Notes under the pieces: generated by a model
The model's database searches: none
What the model was told of the DNA's origin: nothing
What the model saw: only the letters and a program-made list of their open reading frames with translations
Shown: piece after piece, positions 48,700 through 55,924 of the stretch
Layout of the letters: every line of letters begins with the position of its first letter
How positions within the stretch are numbered: position 1 is the stretch's first letter
Assembly: GCA_030425645.1 (NCBI GenBank)
Contig: JAUHZK010000002.1
Location: 1-64,000, forward strand
Source of the DNA: Gammaproteobacteria bacterium
GTDB lineage: Bacteria; Pseudomonadota; Gammaproteobacteria; JAPPPA01
Reading direction: 5' to 3'
Length of the DNA: 64,000 nt
Translations under genes and position numbers: made by a program

Positions 48700-49849
48700 T
48701 GCGTACGGCCTCCATCGGGGATGCGTGAGCGGCCTTCAGGCCGGGGATAATGCCCGCCAAACCACCGGCCAGTGCGGCGAACAGTACCGAAGCGGCAATG
48801 ACTAAAGGATCAAACAGGATAAAGCGGCCAGCCGGAGCATAGGGCAATAGATTGTGTAGCCACTCATCGGTAACCGAGGCAAAGATCATACCGAAGACAA
48901 CACCGGTCACACCGCCTCCGAGACACAGCAGCAGTGTTTCAAACAGCACGATGCGGAAGATGTGACTTGGCGAGGCACCGATACAGCGCATATAACCAAA
49001 CTCGCGCAACATCTCGAACACGCTCATTAATACTGTATTGATCACACCGAGAAAGCTCACGACTAATGCCACGACAAGCACGGCGGCCATTAGCGTTTTG
49101 CTGGAGCCAGTGAGCGAGGAAATCTGTTGCATGATTTGATCTTTAGTCACCACATAGACATCCGGCAGGGTTTCAATCTTGCCTTTAACCTGTTCAAACT
49201 CTTCCACGTTAGCCAGGCTGATACCGACAGCGGTCAGCTTGCCTTGTTTCTCGAATACCTTCTGCGCGGTCTCCAAAGGCAGGAAAAAGAACCCATCGTC
49301 CTCGCTACCGGTGCGTTCCACAATGCCGGAGACCGTGAACTCGGCGTCGATGTCCGGAAAATAGACCTTGTCACCGACCTCGCGTTTTTCCACCCGGGCC
49401 GCTTCGGCACCTAGGATGATGGAGTTCGGCCCGCTGAACCACTCGCCGCGAATTTGCCAGTGCGGTTTCAGGTCACGATAATTATCGCCCACACCGTAGA
49501 AGAAGATTGCCTTACCCTCATCTTCGATAAGCGAAAAGATCAGCATGCCGGCAGCGGTACGAATGCCGGGTATGTCACCGATTTCCGTGAGGCGACGGGC
49601 ATCAAGAAACTTGGGGATCTCGCCACCGTGGAGGGCCAGCGAAGCCGCTTCCAAGGGGCAGCCTTCAGTTGAAGCCATCATGTGGATGCCTGAGTTGGCC
49701 ATTTCTTCTTGCAGTGCACGATCAAAGCCGGTGTTGAACGACAACAGGCTGAACAGGGCTGCTGTGGCGATGGCGACGCCTGCCATGGACAGGCCGGTTC
49801 GCAGCTTGCGCCGTTGTAAATTCTTTATACTGAGGGTTAGCAGGTTCAT
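48692..49849 (-). CDS. FtsX/MacB-type ABC transporter permease
   Basis: A 385-residue permease. It begins LLTLSIKNLQRRKLRTGLSM with one helix, then a periplasmic MacB-type core domain (about 45-250, with EGCPLEAASLALHG and FPDIDAEFTVSGIVERTGSE), then three helices (including VLVVALVVSFLGVINTVLMS and MREFGYMRCIGASPSHIFRIV-like FtsX region). With the ATPase it should form a type VII ABC machine acting on an envelope substrate, plausibly together with the neighbouring lipoprotein and outer membrane protein. Confidence 0.93.
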   Translation of the reverse strand: MNLLTLSIKNLQRRKLRTGLSMAGVAIATAALFSLLSFNTGFDRALQEEMANSGIHMMASTEGCPLEAASLALHGGEIPKFLDARRLTEIGDIPGIRTAAGMLIFSLIEDEGKAIFFYGVGDNYRDLKPHWQIRGEWFSGPNSIILGAEAARVEKREVGDKVYFPDIDAEFTVSGIVERTGSEDDGFFFLPLETAQKVFEKQGKLTAVGISLANVEEFEQVKGKIETLPDVYVVTKDQIMQQISSLTGSSKTLMAAVLVVALVVSFLGVINTVLMSVFEMLREFGYMRCIGASPSHIFRIVLFETLLLCLGGGVTGVVFGMIFASVTDEWLHNLLPYAPAGRFILFDPLVIAASVLFAALAGGLAGIIPGLKAAHASPMEAVRNV

Positions 49850-49859
49850 GGCAGTGTCC

Positions 49860-50285
49860 CTACGACCGATTGGTGAGAATGACGGTCGCCTGGATTTTCA
49901 CTTCCGATTCCGATTCGTCGCCTTCGTCATGTTTTTCTTCGCCTTCTTCTTCGTGTTCATTTTGAGATAACACGACGCCTTGAACCTTCAACGGTGTGCC
50001 GATGGTAATATCAGAGGGCATACCCTCCACCGGAGGGATAACTTCGATCATCACGAGCTTATCTTTGAAATAAAAGTCTTCTCCGTCTGCACACATGCCG
50101 CCAAAGCGGCCGGTGACTGTAATCGTTTTGCCTGTGTAATTGTAAGCCTGTTTCACTAGATCGCTCATCGCGATAACAGGTAAATTGGGATCGAGTTTTG
50201 CCTGCTGGGTGTCCTTGTCGGAGCAACCGGTGACAAATCCGAGGCTGAGTGAAAAGATGATTGTCATTAGTGAGAGAGATTTCAT
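49860..50285 (-). CDS. lipoprotein with predicted OB-like domain and His/acid-rich tail
   Basis: A 141-residue protein with lipobox FVTGC (Cys21). The middle (YNYTGKTITVTGRFGGMCADGEDFYFKDKLVMIEV) reads like a small beta-barrel of the tRNA_anti/OB type found in periplasmic proteins. Residues about 107-126 (EHEEEGEEKHDEGDESES) are a strongly acidic, histidine-containing stretch suited to metal capture. It lies between the ABC permease and the FMN-binding-like protein. Family unassigned. Confidence 0.7.
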   Translation of the reverse strand: MKSLSLMTIIFSLSLGFVTGCSDKDTQQAKLDPNLPVIAMSDLVKQAYNYTGKTITVTGRFGGMCADGEDFYFKDKLVMIEVIPPVEGMPSDITIGTPLKVQGVVLSQNEHEEEGEEKHDEGDESESEVKIQATVILTNRS

Positions 50286-50287
50286 AG

Positions 50288-50872
50288 TTATTCTCCTTTA
50301 GGGAAAGCGTTAGAGTTAGTTTCGGAATCGGTATTCAGCACCGCCTCGTAGGCAAGCATCTTTTTGACTAAACGGGCGATTTCGGCGGAGGCTTTTTCAG
50401 CGCCTGCCACGGGCTGGATATTCAGCGAATCCTTTTGGGTCTTGCCCCGGAACTGACCGAGAAAGTCATCGCTCTTGAGTGCCTTGCGTTCTCGCTCACG
50501 TACCCGTTGCAGGTAGACACCACGGATACGGCGATCGGCATCCATTCCAACCACGGTTTCGATGACGCCATACTCGCCCGTACCCGCGAGTGCCAGCACC
50601 CAGCCAAGGGTGCGGCCGTCGGCCGTGATCGCGTAGAGGTTGTATTCCACTTTCTCGGTAGGATGCAGCGGCTCGCCGGCCAGCGCCTCGATACGTTCGA
50701 TCTGCTCCGGTTTGAGCTTGTACACTTCGGTTTTATAATCTTTGGCTTCCGGGAACAGCCTGACCATGGTGCGCTCAGGGTCACGCCAGACACACACATC
50801 GGCCTGTGCTAGTGAAGACAGCAACAACAGGCTGATAAAAAGAAATCTAGTTACATTGGATTTACAAGGCAT
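50288..50872 (-). CDS. FMN-binding-domain-like periplasmic protein
   Basis: About 194 residues with a signal peptide (FLFISLLLLSSLAQA). Family-like features: YAITADGRTLGWVLALAGTGEYGVIETVVGMDADRRIRGVYL and a C-terminal helix. The usual flavinylation motif (S/T-G-A-T-x-T/S) is replaced by AGAEKAS, so the Thr that carries covalent FMN is missing; it may bind flavin differently or not at all. The start is just after the stop of the barrel gene; an upstream in-frame ATG would overlap it by 50 bases. Confidence 0.75.
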   Translation of the reverse strand: MPCKSNVTRFLFISLLLLSSLAQADVCVWRDPERTMVRLFPEAKDYKTEVYKLKPEQIERIEALAGEPLHPTEKVEYNLYAITADGRTLGWVLALAGTGEYGVIETVVGMDADRRIRGVYLQRVRERERKALKSDDFLGQFRGKTQKDSLNIQPVAGAEKASAEIARLVKKMLAYEAVLNTDSETNSNAFPKGE

Positions 50873-50873
50873 G

Positions 50874-51884
50874 TTAAAACTCCCAATAGAGTTGCAGCGC
50901 CAGGCTGTGTTCCCCGGCACCATTCAAGCGTTGATAGGTATCCGCCACGCGCAGAATGAAATTTTTGGGTAGCCGATAGGTAAGGCCTAGCGCGACTTCC
51001 CGGGAATTGTTGGTACTATTCCATCCAGCGAGCACTGTATTGATCGAAAGTTTTGCGTTTATATCGTAATCAGCCATCAGCGTGGCACCGTAGACTGAAC
51101 GGCCATCATCTTCCCCGGCAATGAGTTCACCGCGTAGCAACCAGGGCACCCAATCAACTTCCATATCCAGTGCCAACCGCTGACGGTCAAAACTGCCTTG
51201 TTGAAGAAAGACGTCGTCATCTGTTACCACTTGGCCGTCCATATAGGACAAGCCCCAACGCCAATCCTCATTCTGCATTCCAAGCCGAGCAACCAGCAGC
51301 TTGTTGCTGTCCTGGTCATCGAGTTCTCCTGTACCCTGGGAGACCGACACGGCATAATCAAAGGGACCGGTGTACCCGAACACCTGCACACCGGTATCCA
51401 GTTTAATGCCCAGTGTCACAGCCTCCTGGGTCTGGATTAGTTGTCGTTCCGTATCCAGATTTGCTAATAAGCCAAAGGGTAAGATGTAGCGGCCCGCGCG
51501 TAGATTAATGCGACCCAGCGGTCCTTTTACCTGGGCATAGACTTGATAGGCTTCCAGTTCTTTCAGGTTGTTATTGGCATCTACCTGACCCACAAGGATG
51601 TATCGATCGCCACTTTTATCACTGATCACATGGCGCAGGTTGAGAAAGGCACCGTGTAACCGGATGCCTTCTTCGCCTGCACCCCAAAGTGGATCTTGTG
51701 ACATAGCACGCCCATCGAGTCCGCCGGAAATCTGGGTTGCATCCGCCTGGGCGGGCGCATTGGCCACGAGAAACAGGGCCATCACAAGGGACGTCAGAAA
51801 AGCACCCCGCAATAAGCGATGCGGAAATGACCATTTATCATTTTCGAAAACATCGAAATGTAAGGGCAATAAAAAACCGCTCAT
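50874..51884 (-). CDS. outer membrane beta-barrel protein of metal module B
   Basis: A 336-residue protein. A 24-residue hydrophilic N-region precedes a signal-like segment (LTSLVMALFLVANAPAQA). The mature part alternates short strands (YILVGQVDANNNLKELEAYQVYAQVKG, LNLRAGRYILPFGLLANL-like blocks) and ends LALQLYWEF with a terminal Phe, the mark of barrels inserted by BAM. Its start overlaps the arsR-like stop (ATGA), so it is the first structural gene under that regulator. It resembles hypothetical porins; specificity unknown. Confidence 0.75.
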   Translation of the reverse strand: MSGFLLPLHFDVFENDKWSFPHRLLRGAFLTSLVMALFLVANAPAQADATQISGGLDGRAMSQDPLWGAGEEGIRLHGAFLNLRHVISDKSGDRYILVGQVDANNNLKELEAYQVYAQVKGPLGRINLRAGRYILPFGLLANLDTERQLIQTQEAVTLGIKLDTGVQVFGYTGPFDYAVSVSQGTGELDDQDSNKLLVARLGMQNEDWRWGLSYMDGQVVTDDDVFLQQGSFDRQRLALDMEVDWVPWLLRGELIAGEDDGRSVYGATLMADYDINAKLSINTVLAGWNSTNNSREVALGLTYRLPKNFILRVADTYQRLNGAGEHSLALQLYWEF

Positions 51885-52267
51885 CCCAGGCGTTCCTCCA
51901 ACATTTTCAGGTCGCCCTTCAATGCTTTTAATAAATCTTGGCTATGGAGTCGGTAATAGACCATCTTGCCGTCATCACGCTTGCTCAACCACCCCTGGTT
52001 GCGCAACAGCTTCAATTGATGCGACGTGGCTGCCGTGCTTAATTGCAGCACATGGGCGATATCGCATACACAGAGCTCCCCCTGGGCCAGGGCCAGCAGG
52101 ATCTTGAGCCGGGTGGTGTTGCCGAGGAGCTTGTAAAATTCTGCGAGTTCGGGAAGCTTTTTCTCTTCTTTCGCCAGAGCTGCCTTGATCTGTCCGACCT
52201 TGTTATGGTCAAAACAGGGGACATTACAAACGTCGGCCTTCGTCGGCAATGCGGCGACCTTTTTCAT
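51881..52267 (-). CDS. ArsR/SmtB-family repressor, CadC-like
   Basis: A 128-residue winged-helix metal sensor. The N-terminal arm has Cys14 and Cys18 (ADVCNVPCFDHNKVGQIK) and helix 3 has ELCVCDIAHVL (Cys66, Cys68). This four-cysteine arrangement matches the alpha-3N site of CadC, which senses Cd, Pb and Zn. The recognition helix is STAATSHQLKLLRNQGWL. It is the first gene of the leftward module B run, overlapping the barrel gene, and is divergent from the DsbA-like gene, so it probably represses both directions from the operator nearby. Confidence 0.93.
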   Translation of the reverse strand: MKKVAALPTKADVCNVPCFDHNKVGQIKAALAKEEKKLPELAEFYKLLGNTTRLKILLALAQGELCVCDIAHVLQLSTAATSHQLKLLRNQGWLSKRDDGKMVYYRLHSQDLLKALKGDLKMLEERLG

Positions 52268-52281
52268 AGTTGACTTCTCAT

Positions 52282-52296
52282 TTCGATAGTTGCGAA
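52282..52296. promoter_or_regulatory. candidate operator for the CadC-like repressor
   Basis: TTCGATAGTTGCGAA is a dyad (TTCG-N7-CGAA) located 15-29 bases upstream of the repressor start, flanked by CATT and AATG. Position and form fit ArsR-family operators (compare TTCAA-N-TTGAA), but no direct proof exists. Confidence 0.5.
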
Positions 52297-52377
52297 AATG
52301 ATACTATGTCCATTTCCATCAGTCAAATTACGCTGTACAACGATAAACTCAGGCCAATTGGGAGCAAAAACAACGCT

Positions 52378-53004
52378 ATGAAGCCTTTGCTGCAACACAT
52401 TCACGCCCTCAGGAAGCATTTATTGATCTTTGGCATTGTAGGAGCATTACCGCTAATGGCGGCTGCGAAGGATGAATTGGCACTGGGTAGCGAGCACGCA
52501 CCGGTGACCCTTATCGAGTATGGGTCATTGACCTGCGATTATTGCATACACTTTCACAGAGAAGTTTTACCCCATATATCGTCACAATATATTGAGACCG
52601 GACGCGTGCGCTTTGTTTTCCGCGATTTCCCGACCAGCGAGAACGCGCATCGAGGAGCCGTAGCCGCCCGCTGTGCCGGCGACCAATATTACAAAATGCT
52701 GGAGATCCTTTTTACGGAGGTCGGAAGATGGTCGCTGTCGAGAGACGTTGATGCGGCATTGGCGCATCAAGCTACCTCTATTGGCTTAAAGAAGAAACCG
52801 TTTCTTCACTGCCTCAATGATACTCGCCAACACGTCGTCGTCAGCAAAGAACAACAAGACGCTAAAACCAGGTTTGCTGTATTGGGTACGCCGACATTTT
52901 TGATAAACGGCAAGCTTGTACGCGGCAAAAAAACGTTTGCAGAGATGGAAATCTTATTAAATGAGGCATTGACCGCACTTCGAGACGAAAAACCAAAAAA
53001 ATAA
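52378..53004 (+). CDS. DsbA/BdbD-like periplasmic thiol oxidoreductase
   Basis: About 208 residues with a signal peptide (LLIFGIVGALPLMAAAKDE). The active site SLTCDYCIHFHREV and FVFRDFPTSENAHRGAVAAR, with the cis-proline loop VLGTPTFLINGKLV, match the thioredoxin_4/BdbD group. Probable role: forming or repairing disulfides in the cargo's periplasmic proteins. I prefer ATG at 52378 because the signal peptide starts there; ATG at 52306 is possible. It is the only rightward cargo gene of the metal modules. Confidence 0.88.
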   Translation: MKPLLQHIHALRKHLLIFGIVGALPLMAAAKDELALGSEHAPVTLIEYGSLTCDYCIHFHREVLPHISSQYIETGRVRFVFRDFPTSENAHRGAVAARCAGDQYYKMLEILFTEVGRWSLSRDVDAALAHQATSIGLKKKPFLHCLNDTRQHVVVSKEQQDAKTRFAVLGTPTFLINGKLVRGKKTFAEMEILLNEALTALRDEKPKK

Positions 53005-53022
53005 ATGCGTCGTCTAACTCTA

Positions 53023-53036
53023 TACTACCGGTAGTA
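53023..53036. repeat. perfect 14-bp palindrome
   Basis: TACTACCGGTAGTA, in the 66-base gap between the DsbA-like gene and the recombinase remnant. Too short to judge as a terminator; it may mark a former recombination or binding site. Confidence 0.5.
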
Positions 53037-53070
53037 CAACACCTTTACCGATAAGAACTGCATGAAGCAG

Positions 53071-53190
53071 CTAATCGACATTCATAAAACTCGCCATATT
53101 CTCCATCAGGATCACGGATGCGTTTTCGGATAGCTGCTGACCTTCTTCAATATATTCCCAGACGGTGGCATCGCTTCTCCAACCCCCCCT
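53071..53190 (-). pseudogene. C-terminal remnant of a TnpS-like tyrosine recombinase
   Basis: The frame reads GGWRSDATVWEYIEEGQQLS then ENASVILMENMASFMNVD and stops at 53071. It aligns with the C-terminus of the complete recombinase at 56833-57840 (GGWKNDATVWEYIEEGQQLS), including its catalytic tyrosine, but DNA identity is clearly partial, so it comes from a related element rather than recent duplication. Only about 40 codons remain; the upstream part is replaced by a methyltransferase fragment. Confidence 0.85.
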
Positions 53191-53191
53191 T

Positions 53192-53392
53192 GGATATATT
53201 GTTGTAATCCTGTTCCAGTAAATCATCAACCAGTGTTGAGGCGCTACCTCCCATATCGATGATGTGTGCTGTTTTACCCACAATCAGTCGCTGAATAAAT
53301 TTCAACGAACGGATAGCGTGGGGCTGGAACCAGCTCACAGCATCAGCCGACTTATCAGAATAAACCGTCTCCCAGTGTTGCTTAGTGCCCAT
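53192..53392 (-). pseudogene. truncated class I SAM-dependent methyltransferase
   Basis: The first 67 codons of a methyltransferase: KQHWETVYSDKSADAVSWFQ then IIDMGGSASTLVDDLLEQDY, which contains the SAM-binding motif I. The family normally has about 200 residues; here the frame is cut after NNIS and continues into the recombinase remnant. It has a good ribosome binding site (TAGGAGG) and overlaps the YkvA-like gene by 11 bases, so it once belonged to module A. An intact relative would methylate a small molecule or metalloid; substrate unknown. Confidence 0.8.
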
Positions 53393-53807
53393 TAGAGCCT
53401 CCTAAAACATAGATCGAAACACTCAGATCCCCGATGATATACCTACAGTAATACCCTATGCCAAATGCCAACGTTAGCCAGATGAGTATAATCACTCCAG
53501 CCGCCCACCAATTTCGGGTAGGCTGAAATGACGTTTGTTCAACGCGCTTTAAACAGTCATGCCACACCTCCTCCGGGAGGCTCTTGATCGCCAGGTAAAT
53601 TCCGAGCGGCAGAATGAGGGCGTCGTCCAAATAGCCAATGATCGGAATAAAATCAGGGATAAGATCAATCGGACTCAGCGCATAGGCCACGACGAAACCC
53701 ACGAGGCATTTCGTTACTATCGGTGTTCTGGGGTCGCGAGCGGCCAGATAAAGGGCGCGGACATGGTTTTTCATTTGCCGGGCAAAGTGTCTGAGCTTTT
53801 CTCTCAT
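53382..53807 (-). CDS. YkvA/DUF1232 family membrane protein
   Basis: A 141-residue protein. The DUF1232 block VVAYALSPIDLIPDFIPIIGYLDD is unmistakable; a second hydrophobic segment (WWAAGVIILIWLTLAFGIGY) follows. Function is unknown in the family. Its start overlaps the true merR frame's stop (ATGA), implying co-translation with the regulator. Confidence 0.85.
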   Translation of the reverse strand: MREKLRHFARQMKNHVRALYLAARDPRTPIVTKCLVGFVVAYALSPIDLIPDFIPIIGYLDDALILPLGIYLAIKSLPEEVWHDCLKRVEQTSFQPTRNWWAAGVIILIWLTLAFGIGYYCRYIIGDLSVSIYVLGGSNGH

Positions 53808-54206
53808 CGCTCACCCGTTTCCCCGTCGAAAGACTCCAGGATCGGACAACCCTTGTCGCTGGAACCACACAGATTGGTTAGCAGTCGCAGTTCGTCCCGC
53901 AGTGTGGTCAATTCCTCCCAGATGATGCTGAATGTCTTCCAGCTTGTGATGCGCCAGTTCCCGGACTTTGGGCTTGGCTTTTTGCGGGCTTTCCCGAAAC
54001 TGAAGTAGCAGCTTAATTTCATCCAGACTGAATCCCATCTTTTGTGCCCGCTTGATAAAGCGCAGTCGTGAGACATCTTTATCGGAATACAGCCGGACTC
54101 CGGCTTCATTGCGATGTACTTTGGGCACCAGTTTGATTTTTTCATAATAACGCAAGGTATCTGCACTGATCTCCAATGTTGCGACCACTTCACCAATTCG
54201 CATCAT
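53804..54206 (-). pseudogene. MerR-family metal regulator with a +1 frameshift
   Basis: The N-terminal frame reads MMRIGEVVATLEISADTLRY with the winged helix-turn-helix and continues to HHKLEDIQHHL. There an extra base in a GGG run (53917-53919) shifts the frame. The second frame gives EELTTLRDELRLLTNL then CGSSDKGCPILESF and stops at 53804, overlapping the next start. Joined, it would be about 133 residues with metal-loop cysteines C113 and C120. The Cys near position 77 found in divalent-metal sensors (ZntR, CadR) is absent. Either a disabling mutation or a sequencing error. Confidence 0.85.
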
Positions 54207-54209
54207 GAT

Positions 54210-54881
54210 TTATAACCAAAAATAGTATTCATTGAGCAGGTAAACCCCAACGGTCATTAAGGTGATGCCACCAGCAATCTCAAAACCACGACGCCAACGC
54301 TCGATGGTTTTCAGGTTTTCCAACCAGCCGATGCTAACAGCGCCCACGGCAAGCGGGATCACTCGTCCAAGCGCAAATGCTAACATCAACAAACCACCAT
54401 ACATGACCGACCCGATCGAGGCACTCACACCGAGTCCGATCCATAACCCCGGCGAACAGACCGGACAGATCCCGACCGTAAACGGCATACCCAATAAGAA
54501 AGCGCCCCAGAGCGTCGCCGCTCGTTTTCCCCGCAATGGCAACCAGGGCAATGGAATTTTCAACCAACCCGTCCAGAGCAACCCCAGCAAGATCAAAACC
54601 GGCCCGAGAATGACGCCCCATTGCCGACTGAGGAGCGATTGCGCCCAGGCACCACCTAGCGCTGCACCGATACCTAACGCCACATGGGTGAGTATGAGCC
54701 CGGCGGCAAAGGCCAGGCCATAACTGACCGCCTCGCGGAAAGCGCGTGCGCGAGTGACGTAGGCCAGTACAACAGGAATGGAGGCGAAAGCCACCGGCGT
54801 AACGCTGAACAGAAAACCAGCCAAAAAGGCTGCACCCAAACCGGCAACTCCGCCCATTTGCATCCAGGCCGTGGTATCCAT
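54210..54881 (-). CDS. CcdA/DsbD-like membrane protein
   Basis: A 223-residue protein with six hydrophobic segments. The layout matches the CcdA/DsbD transmembrane domain, which carries electrons from cytosolic thioredoxin to the periplasm. The usual Pro-Cys motif of helix 1 is missing (FSVTPVAFASIPVVL has no Cys), while helix 4 has two cysteines as GICPVCSPG (C139, C142). Redox chemistry may therefore differ. It overlaps the thioredoxin gene stop (TGATG) and precedes the MerR gene by three bases. Confidence 0.8.
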   Translation of the reverse strand: MDTTAWMQMGGVAGLGAAFLAGFLFSVTPVAFASIPVVLAYVTRARAFREAVSYGLAFAAGLILTHVALGIGAALGGAWAQSLLSRQWGVILGPVLILLGLLWTGWLKIPLPWLPLRGKRAATLWGAFLLGMPFTVGICPVCSPGLWIGLGVSASIGSVMYGGLLMLAFALGRVIPLAVGAVSIGWLENLKTIERWRRGFEIAGGITLMTVGVYLLNEYYFWL

Positions 54882-55192
54882 CAGTTCGCTTTACCTTGAG
54901 GGGCTGAAGGTTCCACCAATCGCTTCAGAATCGCTTGACGCAGTTTGGCCTTTGAGGGTGGCCCCGAAAATTCCAATTCACCATTCAATGCGATGGCGGG
55001 TGTACTCATTACGCCGAGGCGAACCGCATAATCGATGTCATCGACGACATTGATCTCTTGATAGCGCACCCTGTCGTCGTTCAATTCGGCGATCACCCCT
55101 TTTGTTAGCACTTTGATCTTTTGGCAACGACCGCATCCGGAAGCCGTCAATACTTCCACTAAGACCGATTGGCTTTCCGTTTCTACGCTCAT
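54881..55192 (-). CDS. small thioredoxin-like protein
   Basis: A 103-residue protein with active site TASGCGRCQKIK (C20, C23) and cis-proline loop VMSTPAIALNGELEFSG, matching the thioredoxin_3 group of mini-thioredoxins. No signal peptide, so cytosolic; it probably supplies electrons to the adjacent CcdA-like protein. The start MSVETESQ overlaps the MerT-like gene by four bases; a longer frame is not supported. Confidence 0.88.
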   Translation of the reverse strand: MSVETESQSVLVEVLTASGCGRCQKIKVLTKGVIAELNDDRVRYQEINVVDDIDYAVRLGVMSTPAIALNGELEFSGPPSKAKLRQAILKRLVEPSAPQGKAN

Positions 55193-55566
55193 GACAGACT
55201 TTCCCACCACAAGGTGAGTGGCAGCAAAGCGTAAGCTGCAACAAGGGAAAGCAGAAGTATCACGGTGCTCGCCCACAATATTGCCTTTTGCCATCGCAAG
55301 CGGCTTTTGTCCGCCAGAGAGCAGACCTTGATCCGATGCAATCGCCAGTAGCTATAAATCAATATGGCGGCAGTTAATGAAAAAGTGATGACTTTATACT
55401 GCGACAATGTCGTTAACCACGGCACCACGGCAACCATCGAAGCCACAGCGCTTCCGAGCCCAAGCGCGACCAATACAATCGGCAGTGCGCAACAGGTGGT
55501 ACCGATAATGGCAAGCCCCAGGCCGCTGAATAAAGAGGTATCGGTTTTCATTTGCTCTGTGTTCAT
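55189..55566 (-). CDS. MerT-like membrane transport protein
   Basis: A 125-residue protein with three hydrophobic segments. The first helix has IIGTTCCALPIVLVALGLGS; the adjacent pair C25-C26 is the mercury-accepting site of MerT. MerT also has two cysteines in the cytosolic loop; here only one is seen (C82 in RIKVCSLADKS). Expected role: metal-ion movement across the inner membrane, working with the HMA protein next door. Mercury itself is doubtful without merA. Confidence 0.82.
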   Translation of the reverse strand: MNTEQMKTDTSLFSGLGLAIIGTTCCALPIVLVALGLGSAVASMVAVVPWLTTLSQYKVITFSLTAAILIYSYWRLHRIKVCSLADKSRLRWQKAILWASTVILLLSLVAAYALLPLTLWWESLS

Positions 55567-55585
55567 CGAAATAGAATCACTGTAA

Positions 55586-55897
55586 TCACTCTTGTTTGGG
55601 ATTTATGGGTTGCACCTGAAATTGGCGTAAGGTAAAACCGGAATCGTTGATCAAGGTTTTAAGCGATGCTTGATCCATGGGTTCTGGCGTATCCGCTCCA
55701 AAGATCACTAGCCCATCGTTCAATTTGATTTCCACACTGGATGTATCTACGCCATCGAGCGCTTTGATTTTCTTTTCGATCCCGTAGGCACAATAAGGAC
55801 AGGCCATGCCATCAACATGCAGCTCATAGCGTCTTTCAGCCGCCTGCGCCATAAATGAAAGCATCATTAATGCTGCAATAAATAAACACCGTCTCAT
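55586..55897 (-). CDS. periplasmic heavy-metal-binding HMA protein (MerP-like)
   Basis: A 103-residue protein with a signal peptide (FIAALMMLSFMAQAA). The HMA motif is VDGMACPYCAYGIEKKIKAL, with C33 and C36. The protein is longer than MerP at the C-terminus (QFQVQPINPKQE). It should capture a soft metal in the periplasm and pass it to the MerT-like protein encoded 19 bases downstream. Confidence 0.9.
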   Translation of the reverse strand: MRRCLFIAALMMLSFMAQAAERRYELHVDGMACPYCAYGIEKKIKALDGVDTSSVEIKLNDGLVIFGADTPEPMDQASLKTLINDSGFTLRQFQVQPINPKQE

Positions 55898-55924
55898 GGT
55901 TAAACTCCTAAATCTGTTGTCTCG

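Noticed and set aside
53071-53283. A 70-codon complete gene
   Set aside because: Its first half reads methyltransferase DNA in the wrong frame; only the second half is a real recombinase remnant.
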